Shown piece after piece: positions 26,416 through 36,443 of a DNA stretch of 64,000 nt. Origin of the DNA: Pantoea sp. Lij88 (GTDB taxonomy: Bacteria; Pseudomonadota; Gammaproteobacteria; Enterobacterales; Enterobacteriaceae); assembly GCF_030062155.1 (NCBI RefSeq), contig NZ_CP118268.1, positions 62,001-126,000 on the forward strand, in the 5' to 3' direction. The notes under the pieces were generated by a model that ran no database searches, was not told where the DNA came from, and saw nothing but the letters and a program-made list of their open reading frames with translations. Position numbers and translations under genes: made by a program. Every line of letters starts with the position of its first letter. Position 1 is the first letter of the stretch.

Positions 26416-27786
26416 ATGGACTATGTAAAAATATCGCGGGCCCTGCTGCCGCTGCTGGGTGGCAAAGAGAACATCGCCAGCGCGGCTCACTGTGCGACCC
26501 GGCTGCGGCTGGTGCTGGCAGATGATGAGAAAGCGGACACCACTGCGATTGGCCGGATTGAAGGCGTTAAAGGCTGCTTCCGCAATGCGGGACAGCTTCA
26601 GGTTATCTTCGGTACCGGGGTAGTGAACAAGGTCTACGCCGCCTTTATCGCCGAGGCGGGTATCAGCGAATCGAGCAAGTCTGAGGCCGCTGATATTGCA
26701 GCGCGTAAGCTTAATCCTTTCCAGCGCATTGCCCGCCTGCTGTCGAATATCTTTGTGCCGATCATTCCGGCGATTGTGGCATCAGGTCTGCTGATGGGCC
26801 TGCTGGGGATGGTCAAAACCTACGGCTGGGTCAATCCGGAAAATGCGCTCTATATCATGCTGGATATGTGCAGCTCGGCGGCCTTCATCATCCTGCCGAT
26901 CCTGATTGGCTTTACTGCAGCCCGCGAGTTTGGCGGTAACCCGTTTCTGGGCGCGACCCTGGGCGGCATTCTGACACACCCGGCGCTGACCAATGCCTGG
27001 GGCGTCGCAGCCGGTTTCCACACTATGAACTTCTTCGGCATTGAAGTGGCGATGATTGGCTATCAGGGCACGGTATTCCCGGTGCTGCTGGCGGTGTGGT
27101 TTATGAGTATGCTGGAAAAGCAGCTGCGTCGGGTCATCCCGGATGCGCTTGATCTGATCCTGACGCCGTTCCTGACGGTGATTATCTCCGGTTTCATTGC
27201 GCTCCTGATTATCGGACCCGCGGGTCGTATGTTGGGTGATGGCATCTCATTTGTCCTCAGCACACTGATTGCGCATGCCGGCTGGCTGGCAGGACTGGTA
27301 TTTGGCGGGCTCTATTCGGTGATTGTCATCACCGGCGTCCATCACAGCTTCCATGCGATTGAAGCGGGGCTGCTGGGTAATCCTTCGATTGGCGTGAACT
27401 TCCTGTTGCCAATCTGGGCAATGGCGAACGTGGCGCAGGGCGGTGCCTGTCTGGCTGTGTGGTTCAAAACCCGCGATGCGAAGATCAAAGCGATTTCGCT
27501 GCCCTCCGCGTTTTCAGCGCTGCTGGGGATCACCGAGGCGGCCATTTTTGGTATTAACCTGCGGTTTATGAAACCCTTTATCGCCGGATTAGTCGGTGGC
27601 GCGCTGGGTGGCGCCTGGGTCGTCTCAGTACACGTCTATATGACTGCGGTCGGGCTGACCGGTCTGCCGGGCATGGCGATTGTGCAGGCGGGCTCTCTGC
27701 TCAATTATGTAATTGGCATGGCAATCGCGTTCACAACCGCGTTTGTGATCTCTTATCTGCTCAAATACAAAACGGATTCAGAATAA
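26416..27786 (+). CDS. scrA: PTS sucrose-specific EIIBC component ScrA
   Basis: 456 residues behind GAGGTATGT. IIB domain ~1-85 with the phosphorylated Cys26 (AAHCATRLRLVL), then a IIC domain with about ten membrane segments (LSNIFVPIIPAIVASGLLMG onward; GVHHSFHAIEAG near the substrate site). There is no IIA domain; phosphate must come from a chromosomal EIIA-Glc, as for other enterobacterial ScrA. It imports sucrose as sucrose-6-phosphate. The stop overlaps the scrB start by one base. Confidence 0.96.
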   Translation: MDYVKISRALLPLLGGKENIASAAHCATRLRLVLADDEKADTTAIGRIEGVKGCFRNAGQLQVIFGTGVVNKVYAAFIAEAGISESSKSEAADIAARKLNPFQRIARLLSNIFVPIIPAIVASGLLMGLLGMVKTYGWVNPENALYIMLDMCSSAAFIILPILIGFTAAREFGGNPFLGATLGGILTHPALTNAWGVAAGFHTMNFFGIEVAMIGYQGTVFPVLLAVWFMSMLEKQLRRVIPDALDLILTPFLTVIISGFIALLIIGPAGRMLGDGISFVLSTLIAHAGWLAGLVFGGLYSVIVITGVHHSFHAIEAGLLGNPSIGVNFLLPIWAMANVAQGGACLAVWFKTRDAKIKAISLPSAFSALLGITEAAIFGINLRFMKPFIAGLVGGALGGAWVVSVHVYMTAVGLTGLPGMAIVQAGSLLNYVIGMAIAFTTAFVISYLLKYKTDSE

Positions 27787-29201
27787 TGGCCTCATCAACA
27801 CGTCTTGCCGCCATTCTGCAGGCGGTGATGCAAGGTATGCCAAAGGCGCTCAGCGACAGCCACTACCCCGGCTGGCATCTGGCGCCGGTAACCGGGCTGC
27901 TTAACGATCCCAACGGCTTCATCCATTTCGACGGTCACTATCATCTCTTCTACCAGTGGAACGCGCTGGGCTGTGCGCATCAGCATAAATGCTGGGGACA
28001 CTGGCGCTCAGCCGATCTGCTGCACTGGGAGCATCAGCCCATCGCCCTGATGCCGGATGAGGAATATGACCGCAGCGGCTGCTACTCCGGCAGCGCGGTA
28101 GACGATAACGGGGTGCTGACGCTGATCTACACCGGCAATGTAAAGTTCGATGATGGCTCGCGGACTGCGTGGCAGTGCCTGGCGCAGCAGAACAGCGCGG
28201 GCGGTTTTGACAAACTCGGCCCGGTCATCGGCGTGCCGGAGGGCTACACCGGCCACGTTCGCGATCCCAAAGTGTGGCGTCACGAAGATCACTGGTACAT
28301 GGTACTGGCCGCGCAGAATAGCCAACTGCAGGGCAGGGTACTGCTGTTGCGTTCTGAGACGCTGCGGGAGTGGGAGAACCTCGGCGAGATTGCGGGCAGT
28401 GAGCGGGGCGGTCTGGACGCCGCAGGCTACATGTGGGAGTGCCCGGATATGTTCACGCTTGGCGACAGCACATATCTGATCTGCTGTCCGCAGGGCGTCG
28501 CGCCCGAAGAGAAGCGTTATCTGAACAGTCACGCCTGCGCCTGGCTGAGTGGCTCACTGGATTATCAGCAGCCCGCCTATCAGCACGGCCCGCTGAACGA
28601 AATGGATGCCGGGTTTGAATTTTATGCGCCGCAGACCACGCTGACCGCGGATGGCCGGCGTCTGCTGGTGGGCTGGATGGGGACGCCGGACGGTGAAGAG
28701 ATGGCCCAGCCAACCGTCGCACAGGGCTGGATCCATCAGATGACTTGCGTGCGTGAACTCAGCTCACGCAACGGCCGGCTCTTTCAGCAGCCAATTGCGG
28801 AACTGCAGGCGTTGCGGGAGGGAGAGCAACACTATAAGGGTCGGGCCGATGATGCACCGCCGATCGGCGCGCAGCGGCTGGAGCTGGAGTTAGAGCTGGA
28901 AAGTCAGGGCGACATCGAACTCAACTTTGCCGATACGCTGATCCTGACGTGGCAGCAGAATGAACTGCGGCTGGCCCGTCGTAGCCTGGTGACGGGAAAA
29001 TGGACATACCGCTACTGGTCCGGCGCAGCCCGCCGGTTGCAGATCCTGTGTGACCACTCCAGCGTTGAGATCTTCATCAACGAGGGGAAAGGGGTGATGA
29101 GCAGCCGCTATTTTCCGGACCAGCCGGCGCTGCTGACTCTGCGCGGGTACGCAGAAGTGCAGGCCCGCTACTGGTCGTTACGTCGCTGCATGGTAGAATA
29201 A
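27786..29201 (+). CDS. scrB: sucrose-6-phosphate hydrolase ScrB
   Basis: 471 residues, translationally coupled to scrA (TAATG). GH32 invertase fold: NDPNG with the nucleophile Asp41, HVRDPKVW holding the transition-state Asp (~160), and WECPD with the acid/base Glu (~220), then a C-terminal beta-sandwich. It cleaves imported sucrose-6-phosphate into glucose-6-phosphate and fructose in the cytoplasm. Confidence 0.96.
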   Translation: MASSTRLAAILQAVMQGMPKALSDSHYPGWHLAPVTGLLNDPNGFIHFDGHYHLFYQWNALGCAHQHKCWGHWRSADLLHWEHQPIALMPDEEYDRSGCYSGSAVDDNGVLTLIYTGNVKFDDGSRTAWQCLAQQNSAGGFDKLGPVIGVPEGYTGHVRDPKVWRHEDHWYMVLAAQNSQLQGRVLLLRSETLREWENLGEIAGSERGGLDAAGYMWECPDMFTLGDSTYLICCPQGVAPEEKRYLNSHACAWLSGSLDYQQPAYQHGPLNEMDAGFEFYAPQTTLTADGRRLLVGWMGTPDGEEMAQPTVAQGWIHQMTCVRELSSRNGRLFQQPIAELQALREGEQHYKGRADDAPPIGAQRLELELELESQGDIELNFADTLILTWQQNELRLARRSLVTGKWTYRYWSGAARRLQILCDHSSVEIFINEGKGVMSSRYFPDQPALLTLRGYAEVQARYWSLRRCMVE

Positions 29202-29230
29202 GCGCTTGTTTCATTAACCGATGCCTTGCC

Positions 29231-30235
29231 GTGAGAAAAACAAAACGCGTTACCATCAGTGACATCGCCGGGCTGGCTGGGGTTTCAAAAGCCACTGCCA
29301 GCCTGGTGCTCAACGGCCGTGGTGAAGAGTTACGGGTCGCGAAGGAGACGCGTGAGCGGGTTCTGACACTGGCCCGCGAACACCATTATCAGCCCAGCAT
29401 CCACGCCCGGATGCTGCATGACGCCCGCAGTCATACGCTGGGGCTGGTGGTGCCGGAAATCACCAACCACGGTTTTGCGGCCTTTTCTCATGCGCTGGAA
29501 AATCTCTGTCGCGCAGCTGGTCTGCAGCTGCTGATCTCCTGCACCGACGAAAATGCCGGTCAGGAGATGGCCGTGGTCAACAACCTGGTGGCGCGTCAGG
29601 TTGACGGGCTGATTGTCGCCTCCAGTATGCTGAGCGACAGCGACTACGTCAGCCTCAGCGAACAGCTGCCGGTGCTGCTGTTTGACCGCCACATGAACAA
29701 CACGACGCTGCCGTGGGTCATCACTGACTCAGTGACGCCGACTGCTGAGCTGGTTGAAAAGCTGGCTCGCGCCTGTCCGGAGGAGATTTACTTTATGGGC
29801 GGACAGTCCGAACTCTCCCCGACCCAGGATCGTCTGGCGGGATTCAGAGAGGGACTGACGCGGGCGGGCGTGACGCTGCAGCCGGAGTGGATTATTCAGG
29901 GTGATTACCATCCTGGCAGTGGCTATGAGATGTTTGCCGCGCTCTGTGATCGGCTGGGGCGTCCACCTAAAGCGATGTTTACCGCCGCCTGCGGCCTGCT
30001 GGAAGGGGTGCTGCGCTACATGAGCGAGCATAACCTGCTGACCAGTGACATCCGTATCGCCAGTTTCGATGACCACTATCTCTATGACTCCCTCTCCATT
30101 CCGATCGACACAGTAGAGCAGAATGTTCCGGCACTCGCGCAGGCCTGTTTCTCGATGCTGACCACGATGATTGCGGGAGAGGATCCGGTCAACAGCCAGC
30201 TCATCCTGCCAGCCACGCTGCGGCTTCGCGGCTAA
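29231..30235 (+). CDS. scrR: sucrose operon repressor ScrR (LacI family)
   Basis: 334 residues, GTG start ([29 protein letters not shown]). LacI-type HTH at ~8-30 and a hinge helix, then a periplasmic-binding-protein-like effector domain (~60-334) that is expected to bind fructose or fructose-1-phosphate as inducer. It would bind the three palindromic operators at 23.7 and 24.7 kb. It follows scrB by 29 bp and is probably co-transcribed, giving self-limiting control. Confidence 0.95.
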   Translation: MRKTKRVTISDIAGLAGVSKATASLVLNGRGEELRVAKETRERVLTLAREHHYQPSIHARMLHDARSHTLGLVVPEITNHGFAAFSHALENLCRAAGLQLLISCTDENAGQEMAVVNNLVARQVDGLIVASSMLSDSDYVSLSEQLPVLLFDRHMNNTTLPWVITDSVTPTAELVEKLARACPEEIYFMGGQSELSPTQDRLAGFREGLTRAGVTLQPEWIIQGDYHPGSGYEMFAALCDRLGRPPKAMFTAACGLLEGVLRYMSEHNLLTSDIRIASFDDHYLYDSLSIPIDTVEQNVPALAQACFSMLTTMIAGEDPVNSQLILPATLRLRG

Positions 30236-30236
30236 T

Positions 30237-30258
30237 CGCCGGGCGCTTCTGACCCGGC
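30237..30258. terminator. hairpin between scrR and P450 genes
   Basis: GCCGGG and CCCGGC arms around a ~10-base loop separate convergent genes. No T run, so weak evidence. Confidence 0.35.
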
Positions 30259-30268
30259 AATCGTTACC

Positions 30269-31459
30269 TCACCACTCAACCGGCAGGGCGCTGACGCCGC
30301 GCAGATTGGCCCTGTGATTGCGGCGAACGCCAGCAGTCACGGGCTGCATCTCTGGCAATCTTGTCAGCAAGACTTCTAACGCCATCTCCATTTCCGCCAG
30401 CGCCAGCCGGTAGCCCATGCAGTGATGGATCCCGCCGCCGAATGCCAGACAGCGTCCCTCATGCCGCCGGATATTCACCCGCTCCGGCGAGGTAAAGACC
30501 AGCGGATCGTGATTGGCTGCACCCAGACTCAGAAAGAAGCGGGTTCCGGGCGGGATGAGCTGACCGGCGACCTCAAGCTCTTCCAGAGTGGTGCGGTTGA
30601 GCAACTGCACCGAACTGTCGTAACGCAGACACTCCTCTATGGCATTGGGTATCAGTGCATGATTCTGCTTCAGACACGCCAGTTCCTGGGGATGGTCATG
30701 CAGAGCCAGAAGGGTGTTGCAGAGCATATTTGACGTAGTTTCATGACCGGTTATAAACAGCAGTATCACATTGGCGATGATCTCATCGTGGCTTAGCCGG
30801 TCGCCATCACTGCCGCTGCGCAGAAAAAGCGACACCAGATCACTGGCGTTGCTCTCACGGCGGGAGACAATCAGTGCGCTGAAATAACTTTCCAGCACGG
30901 CAAACGCGTCAGCGGCTTCCAGCAGATCCGCCTGGCTGATTTGCGGGTCAAAAACGTTGACCAGCGCGGAGGTAAGACGGCCCAGTTCAGGTGCATCCGA
31001 CTCCGGGACATCCAGCATCCTGCAGATGATGCGCACCGGTAGCGGAAAAGCGAAAGCCTGAGCCAGATCGCAGGTGCGGCGGTCTGCCACCTTATCCACC
31101 AGTTCATGAGCGACCGTCAGCGCCATCTCCCTGAGGGGTTTAATCTCCCTGGCGCTGAACGCCTTCATGACCAGCGCTCTTAACCGGTTATGATCCGGCG
31201 CGTTGAGCACCAGAAACATTCTGCTGATCCCCTGAAACAGCGGCATATCGGCGGCGTCATCACCAAATCTCAGCCTGACACTTTCCATGTAATTCTTACC
31301 GACCCGCCGATCGTTCAGCAGGGCATCCACCACTGCGTGACTGCCGCTGATGATGATCTTATCTCCGGCAGGGATCAGCGGTCCCTGCCTATGGAGTTTC
31401 CGATAAAGCGGAAAGGGATTGTCAGCGTAGTCGGGATTCATGAGTTCATGAAGCTGCAT
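30269..31459 (-). CDS. cytochrome P450
   Basis: 396 residues behind GGAGTAAGCT. Soluble bacterial class: I-helix oxygen-activation motif LFITGHETTSN (~233-243), ExxR in EECLRYD (~275), PPGTRFFLSLGAANHDP (~300), and the haem loop FGGGIHHCMG with ligand Cys347. It oxidises an unknown small molecule and needs ferredoxin and a reductase, none of which is encoded nearby. It begins 22 bp after the stop of a secreted-type chorismate mutase in the same direction, so the two are probably co-transcribed; an aromatic, chorismate-derived substrate is only a guess from this context. Confidence 0.93.
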   Translation of the reverse strand: MQLHELMNPDYADNPFPLYRKLHRQGPLIPAGDKIIISGSHAVVDALLNDRRVGKNYMESVRLRFGDDAADMPLFQGISRMFLVLNAPDHNRLRALVMKAFSAREIKPLREMALTVAHELVDKVADRRTCDLAQAFAFPLPVRIICRMLDVPESDAPELGRLTSALVNVFDPQISQADLLEAADAFAVLESYFSALIVSRRESNASDLVSLFLRSGSDGDRLSHDEIIANVILLFITGHETTSNMLCNTLLALHDHPQELACLKQNHALIPNAIEECLRYDSSVQLLNRTTLEELEVAGQLIPPGTRFFLSLGAANHDPLVFTSPERVNIRRHEGRCLAFGGGIHHCMGYRLALAEMEMALEVLLTRLPEMQPVTAGVRRNHRANLRGVSALPVEW

Positions 31460-31481
31460 AGCTTACTCCGCTGCCTGAGTA

Positions 31482-32027
31482 TTAATGCAAACGCTGAATG
31501 CGGGAAAGGGCAGCGAAAAGGCTGTTTTTATCACTTTCACTGAGGTGGGGAGCGGTGAGTTGTGACATCAGAAACGCTTTGTCCTCCTGCGAGAAGGTGC
31601 CGGTCATCAGGCGCTGGCTGATTGCCGTCAGGAGCTGGGTATCCAGCTGCTCTATCTGCTTGCGGGTCTCGGCAAGATCCGTGACCGGAAGGCCACTGTC
31701 CGGTGCTGAGAGCCAGTCAGCCCGATAGCGATACTGAATCGCTTTGCTGGCATTCATCAGCGCGTGAACAAACGGCTCCACGGAGTGCGGCTCAAGCCCG
31801 GCCTGCTGAGCGTTCTGCAGCATATGATCCAGCACCACCTGCTCGCGCGGCAGATCTTCGATGGGCAGATGATGCAGTGCTTTATAACCCGCTACGGCTT
31901 TCATCACCTGCATACGTTCGTTTAATGCGGAGGAGAGTGATCCAAGAGAAACCGATGAAACCGAACCTGCAAAAACGTTACTGCACATAAAAAGTGAAGA
32001 GAAAAAAATTGCCACAAAGTGAGTCAT
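31482..32027 (-). CDS. aroQ: periplasmic chorismate mutase (AroQ gamma type)
   Basis: 181 residues. Signal peptide ~1-20 (MTHFVAIFFSSLFMCSNVFA), then an all-helical AroQ domain (LSSALNERMQVMKAVAGYKALHHLPIEDLPREQVVLDHML; NASKAIQYRYRADW). Gamma-class enzymes are exported and convert chorismate to prephenate outside the cytoplasm; in some pathogens they are linked to host interaction. The start follows GGAGCAGGCAA. It is the first gene of a two-gene unit with the P450. Confidence 0.88.
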   Translation of the reverse strand: MTHFVAIFFSSLFMCSNVFAGSVSSVSLGSLSSALNERMQVMKAVAGYKALHHLPIEDLPREQVVLDHMLQNAQQAGLEPHSVEPFVHALMNASKAIQYRYRADWLSAPDSGLPVTDLAETRKQIEQLDTQLLTAISQRLMTGTFSQEDKAFLMSQLTAPHLSESDKNSLFAALSRIQRLH

Positions 32028-32346
32028 TTGCCTGCTCCGTTGAAAAAAACTGGCACTAATTTAGGCATGAAAATGTCACTGTGTGTGATTATTTTGTTTT
32101 CAAAATGTGAACAGGCGTCGGTGTCTGCTGAATCCCCGCAGATAACTCATTTAAAGGCGTTTTTTCATTTTAAATTCATGAAAACTTCATATGCGAATGA
32201 AATTATGGCCGGTTGCATCAGGCTCAGTATGACGGTGACTGACATGTAAGCTGATTTTCCGCGTCCGGAATATAAGAGGGTTTTTTGGCAGGATAAAAGG
32301 GCGGTCAGGCAGGGCGGCAGCGCCGCCCGAATGGGTTTATGTGCTG
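32028..32346. other. intergenic region between chorismate mutase and dehydrogenase genes
   Basis: Should contain the promoter of the leftward chorismate mutase-P450 pair. The right edge has a GGGCGGC/GCCGCCC hairpin (32312-32328) that can terminate the leftward dehydrogenase operon. No frame is credible. Confidence 0.5.
32312..32328 (-). terminator. hairpin ending the dehydrogenase operon
   Basis: GGGCGGC, 3-base loop, GCCGCCC; a TTTTAT run follows about 13 bases later on the minus strand. Confidence 0.5.
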
Positions 32347-33513
32347 TCAGGGAACGAATACGGCACGAACGCAGCCATCTTCTTTGTGCTTGAACATCTC
32401 ATAGCCCCGTGGGGCTTCTTCCAGCGGGAAGCGATGCGTTGCCATAAAAGCCGGATTCAGTTCGTTTCTGGCAACATGTTCCAGCAGACGATGCATATAA
32501 CGTTGCCCATGCTGCTGGGCGGTACGAATGGTCAGGCTCTTGTTGATCAGCAGTCCCAGCGGGAACTTATCCATCACACCATACACCCCGAGAATGGCGA
32601 TGTTACCGCCTTTACGGCAGCTATAGAGTGCCTGACGCAACGCCGCGCCGACATCTGTTTCAAGATGCAGCATCTGTTTCGTCTTGTCATAGACCTGACT
32701 TAACCCTTCGCCACGCGCCTCCATACCGACCGCATCAATACAGCTGTCCGGGCCGCGCCCGCCGGTTAATTCCAGCAGCGCTTCGTTAACATCGACTTTG
32801 GTGTAATCCAGCGTCAGGCTGCCCGCAAAGTCGCGTGCCATAGCCAGTCGTTCAGGATAGCGATCAATACCGATCACCTGATGTGCCCCCATGAGCCACG
32901 CGCTTTGCTGCGCCATCAGGCCGACGCCGCCACAGCCCCAGACCACCACCGTGTCACCCGGATGAATATTACAGAAATCGGCCCCCATATAGCCGGTTGG
33001 GGCCGCATCGGAGAGAAACAGCGCCTGCTCATCGGTGACGCCTTCAGGCACCACGAAACAATCATTGTCGGCAAAAGGCACACGAACATATTCAGCGTGT
33101 GAGCCGGCATACCCGCCAAATGCGTGGCTGTAAGCGTAAATGCCACCTGTCGCATGGCCCAGCACCGTTTCGCCTTTCTCCCACTGCGGGTGAGTATTGT
33201 CACAGCAGGAAGGCAACTGATGCTGGCAATACCAGCAGGAGCCACAGGAGATAAAGGAGGGCACCACCACCCGATCGCCGCGCCGGATATTTTTTACCGC
33301 GCTGCCGACTTCCACCACCTCGCCCATGAATTCATGACCCAGGATGTCGCCCTCCCGCATACTCGGGATAAGGCCGTCAATCACGTGCAGATCGGAGCCG
33401 CAGGTGGTGGTAAGGCTGACGCGAATGATCGCGTCGTGGGGATTGATCAGGCCGGGATCGGCCACGGTTTCAACGCTTAAATCGTTAACACCATTCCAGC
33501 AGAGTGCGCGCAT
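32347..33513 (-). CDS. zinc-dependent alcohol/formaldehyde-type dehydrogenase
   Basis: 388 residues behind a perfect AAGGAGGTGTAA. Medium-chain dehydrogenase: catalytic zinc residues in TTCGSDLHV (Cys38) and GHEFMGE (~60), structural-zinc loop CGSCWYCQHQLPSCC (~91-105), and the Rossmann motif VWGCGGVGLMA (~188-198). The overall pattern resembles glutathione-independent formaldehyde dehydrogenases and threonine-dehydrogenase-like enzymes. The substrate is not certain. It directly abuts the SRPBCC gene upstream, with no gap between stop and start. Confidence 0.88.
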   Translation of the reverse strand: MRALCWNGVNDLSVETVADPGLINPHDAIIRVSLTTTCGSDLHVIDGLIPSMREGDILGHEFMGEVVEVGSAVKNIRRGDRVVVPSFISCGSCWYCQHQLPSCCDNTHPQWEKGETVLGHATGGIYAYSHAFGGYAGSHAEYVRVPFADNDCFVVPEGVTDEQALFLSDAAPTGYMGADFCNIHPGDTVVVWGCGGVGLMAQQSAWLMGAHQVIGIDRYPERLAMARDFAGSLTLDYTKVDVNEALLELTGGRGPDSCIDAVGMEARGEGLSQVYDKTKQMLHLETDVGAALRQALYSCRKGGNIAILGVYGVMDKFPLGLLINKSLTIRTAQQHGQRYMHRLLEHVARNELNPAFMATHRFPLEEAPRGYEMFKHKEDGCVRAVFVP

Positions 33514-34047
33514 TTACACCTCCTTATCCTGACGTTCGCTATGGCGGCCCGCAGGCTGCCCCTGCAGCGTTGGGATTTCACCGGTCTCAGCCAGACTTTT
33601 AAAGCGATGTAACGCTTTGCTGGCCACCTCTTTCGGCAGCAGATCAAACAACGTCGTCACCTTTTTTCCCAGCGCGCCACCGGGCGGGGTGAAGTGCAGC
33701 GTCAGCGCCAGTTCAGTGCCCCAGTCACCCGGCGCCGGGCGCATCCGCAGCTCACCTTCATTGGGGATGTCAGCACCGTCAAGGGAGCGCCAGGCGATAA
33801 TTTCGCCCGGCTGTGCTTCAATAATGCGGGTCTCCCAGCGGTAGTGCTTACCCAGCGGCCCCTGAATCTGCCAGTGCGCATCGCTTTTGTTAATCGGCGT
33901 TACGCTGGCGAAGTGGCTCATGATGCGCGGCAGCGTATCGGGATCCAGCCACAGTGCAAAAAGATCCGTGGCGGGCAGACCGACAGTAATCCAGCGTCGC
34001 AGGGTGAGGGTATGATCACCCGTGGTGGTCTCTGATAGAGTTGTCAA
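33514..34047 (-). CDS. SRPBCC-family (cyclase/dehydrase-like) protein
   Basis: 177 residues if it starts at TTG 34047, which has GGAGGAAGT immediately before it; the frame is open to ATG 34086 (190 residues) without a good site. One START/SRPBCC helix-grip domain (TLRRWITVGLPATDLFALWLDPDTLPRIMSHFASVTP ... WEIRIIEAQPGEIIAWRSLDG-like core). These domains bind hydrophobic ligands; some are encoded with alcohol dehydrogenases of this type, as here. The C terminus is polar and likely disordered. Confidence 0.8.
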   Translation of the reverse strand: MTTLSETTTGDHTLTLRRWITVGLPATDLFALWLDPDTLPRIMSHFASVTPINKSDAHWQIQGPLGKHYRWETRIIEAQPGEIIAWRSLDGADIPNEGELRMRPAPGDWGTELALTLHFTPPGGALGKKVTTLFDLLPKEVASKALHRFKSLAETGEIPTLQGQPAGRHSERQDKEV

Positions 34048-34276
34048 AACTTCCTCCGATAGTTTTTTCAGTGGAACGAAACTCACTGACGTTGAGTTAA
34101 GGACAGCTGGTGGGATTTTGCGAGCGAAGCCGCGCCATTCAAGTCATGTCAGCGATGCGGAAAAAGTTTTACGATGCGTGTCGGGTCGTCCGCACAGGAT
34201 GAGGCCCTGCCTGACAGCGTTCAGGTATAATAGACGCCGCCAGTGTGGGCGTTTTTAGCAGCAAAAAGAGGGTGAT

Positions 34277-34522
34277 ATGTCGGTATCTCAGGCTTCTGCC
34301 GGTGGTAAAAGCGTCGCGGAATGGGTTGAGAGTCTGGAAAAACAGGCGGCAAACCGATCGGATGCGAACTGGCACAGAGGGCTAAAAAACAGCACCAAAA
34401 TCGCCCTGGAAAAAATTAACGGTGCGTTTGATGCAAAATGGATCAGCGCAGAAGAGAGTCTGAATCTGAAACAGCGCGTTTACAGCGTACAGGACAAGTT
34501 GATTGAGCTGGCCTTGTGGTGA
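34277..34522 (+). CDS. small conserved-looking hypothetical protein
   Basis: 81 residues behind AGAGGGTGAT. Predicted to be helical and soluble (SVAEWVESLEKQAANRSDANWHRGLKNSTKIALEKI). No recognised family. Ends 3 bp before the convergent GNAT gene. Confidence 0.65.
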   Translation: MSVSQASAGGKSVAEWVESLEKQAANRSDANWHRGLKNSTKIALEKINGAFDAKWISAEESLNLKQRVYSVQDKLIELALW

Positions 34523-34524
34523 TG

Positions 34525-35436
34525 TTAAATGACGACAAGGTCTGGGGCTAAATCGGCAGGCGTAAAAAACTGATATTTCAGCACGCAGTGACGCCCGGCA
34601 TTTTGCGCACTTCGCAGCGAAGGGGTATTACCGGGCAGAATGGTGCCGGTCAGCAACGCCTTCTCACCATAGTGATGATTAAGCTGCTGCAGTAAACGCT
34701 GCTGAGCGCGCGCAGCGAGCCCACGGCCCTGATAAGCGGGCATAATCACTTCATCCATGATCTGAAACCCCTCAATAAAGGTCAGTCGCCGGGGAACGCA
34801 AATCATCAATCCAGCCACCATGTCCTGCCAGACAATCAAAAGAACATGTCCCCCGGCGATATCCTCCCGCAATTCCTGTTTGCTGGTTGCCATCAGCTGA
34901 TCGCGCAGATGCGGCAGCGTGTGCCAGCTGGCGCGATAGGCGTGATTAATCGCCTGAAGACAGGCGGGAAAATCTCTCCGTCCAGCCTTTACCAGTGAAA
35001 TGTCTTCGTCGGGGGGCAGGGCGTGTTTAGCCGAATCGCTGATGAATATCAGTTGATCGTTTAAGCCGATGTCGGGATGGCTTGCGGGCAACAGGATGCG
35101 CAGCTTTAAAGGTTTCAGCGGCTGCCACGCCTGCATGATGGCGCTGGCAACCGCATAATCGATGGGTCCATCGCGGGCAACAATCTCAATAAAAGGCTGG
35201 GCAGGATCGCCCCCCAGATAACGTGGCCCGGTAAGATAACGCTGGCCATTAACCGTCAGTTCGCGCTGCAAAAAGGTGTGCTGGGGCAGACCGGTTTCAC
35301 GCCAGGGAAAGTTGGCGGAGAAATGATGATCGTGACATCGGGTCTGCTGCTGCGCCAGCCAGCTGGCAAGCCAGTCGCTGAGACAGTCAGATGAGACAGG
35401 AACAGTACGGTAGAGCGACACCATATAATCCAGCAT
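34525..35436 (-). CDS. GNAT-family acetyltransferase
   Basis: 303 residues behind AAGGAATCTT. The C-terminal ~160 residues carry a GNAT core: GGHVLLIVWQDMVAGLMICVP, then MPAYQGRGLAARAQQRLLQQLN with the acetyl-CoA loop (QGRGLA, ~237). The N-terminal half is a separate domain of unknown role, possibly a second degenerate GNAT fold. The acceptor is unknown. Monocistronic. Confidence 0.75.
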   Translation of the reverse strand: MLDYMVSLYRTVPVSSDCLSDWLASWLAQQQTRCHDHHFSANFPWRETGLPQHTFLQRELTVNGQRYLTGPRYLGGDPAQPFIEIVARDGPIDYAVASAIMQAWQPLKPLKLRILLPASHPDIGLNDQLIFISDSAKHALPPDEDISLVKAGRRDFPACLQAINHAYRASWHTLPHLRDQLMATSKQELREDIAGGHVLLIVWQDMVAGLMICVPRRLTFIEGFQIMDEVIMPAYQGRGLAARAQQRLLQQLNHHYGEKALLTGTILPGNTPSLRSAQNAGRHCVLKYQFFTPADLAPDLVVI

Positions 35437-35835
35437 AAGATTCCTTATTGCCCGCCGTCAGTAATCTCCTGCCTCTCTCCGCGTTCTGTCAGCACCGTTG
35501 CCGGATTGCAGATGAGGCTGCAAAGAGTGTAAACGATGTGCTCTGTTTATGACCATCTCAACCTGTCAGCCAGTGCTATTCCTTCCCTGCTGCATGAGAG
35601 CCGCGCGGGCTTAAAGGGATAAAGATGTATTCTGCCTGGGCCGGCTCAGAAACAGATGGTCAAATTAATTGATGGAATAAGAAGAAGTTGCCCAAAATAA
35701 TAAATGAGAAATACGAAACTTAATTTTTACGTAAATATTACGGAATCAGATAATCGGCAGGCAATAAATGGATTATGCTAAAGAGGATGTTCAATAATTA
35801 TAAAATGTCCGATCTTTTTAACACCCGGGGGTTAC
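35437..35835. other. intergenic region
   Basis: AT-rich from ~35640. Divergent promoters for the GNAT gene and the 69-residue gene are expected. No repeat, hairpin or frame stands out. Confidence 0.4.
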
Positions 35836-36045
35836 ATGGTTCATATTGATTTATGCACCAAAGAGGGCGTGATGAAAGCTTATGCTTTTCAGACGCCTAT
35901 GCAGGCAATGACCCTGCTCGAAAAAATTAAAGATGATGAATTTCAGTGGTTTAATCTGGAGTGGGAAGGGCATCGTTATGCCTGCCCGCATCATTTTATT
36001 AAAAGACTCAGCAGCCGTTCTTATATTAAAGCGTTCTGGCGTTAA
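35836..36045 (+). CDS. small hypothetical protein
   Basis: 69 residues behind GGGGGTTAC; a second start at Met13 (behind GAGGGCGTG) would give 57. Mixed charge, aromatic-rich (FQWFNLEWEGHRYACPHHF). No membrane segment and no known family recognised. Confidence 0.55.
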   Translation: MVHIDLCTKEGVMKAYAFQTPMQAMTLLEKIKDDEFQWFNLEWEGHRYACPHHFIKRLSSRSYIKAFWR

Positions 36046-36443
36046 AGCAGTTTAAATGATTATGCATATTCATTATTGCCTGTTACTGACGCTAATTTAA
36101 TTAAACTGTCCGACGCGATTTTTAGTGGTAATGATAAACGGGGCAGAGCCTGCCCCGTTATTTCCAGCGTGCGGAAAGCGTACTCATCGCGGGCGGTGAT
36201 AATAATAGTGAGTTCTCCGCGCTTATCCTGGCTCATTCAGTCTCATTACTGCCCCTTAATCATTTACGGCTGATGTTTGTCATGGCTCTGTGAACGCTAA
36301 AACCTGCTTTATGTAACGCCCTGCGATTTTGTGCTGCGGTGGGCAATACGCGGGGATCCACTATAAAGTCCCGTCTGTTCCCCCCTTGACCCGAAACGTC
36401 AACTGTTACACTCAGATGACACTTAATCCGGATCCTGACCGCA
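36046..36443. other. intergenic region with a terminator
   Basis: Contains the terminator at 36137-36159 and the presumed promoter of the diguanylate cyclase gene. A 65-codon frame from 36076 runs through the terminator and is not credible. Confidence 0.45.
36137..36162 (+). terminator. terminator after the 69-residue gene
   Basis: AACGGGGCAG (36137-36146), loop AGC, CTGCCCCGTT (36150-36159), followed by ATTT. Confidence 0.75.

Noticed and set aside
36076..36273. 65-codon frame before the diguanylate cyclase gene
   Set aside because: Runs through the terminator at 36137-36159.
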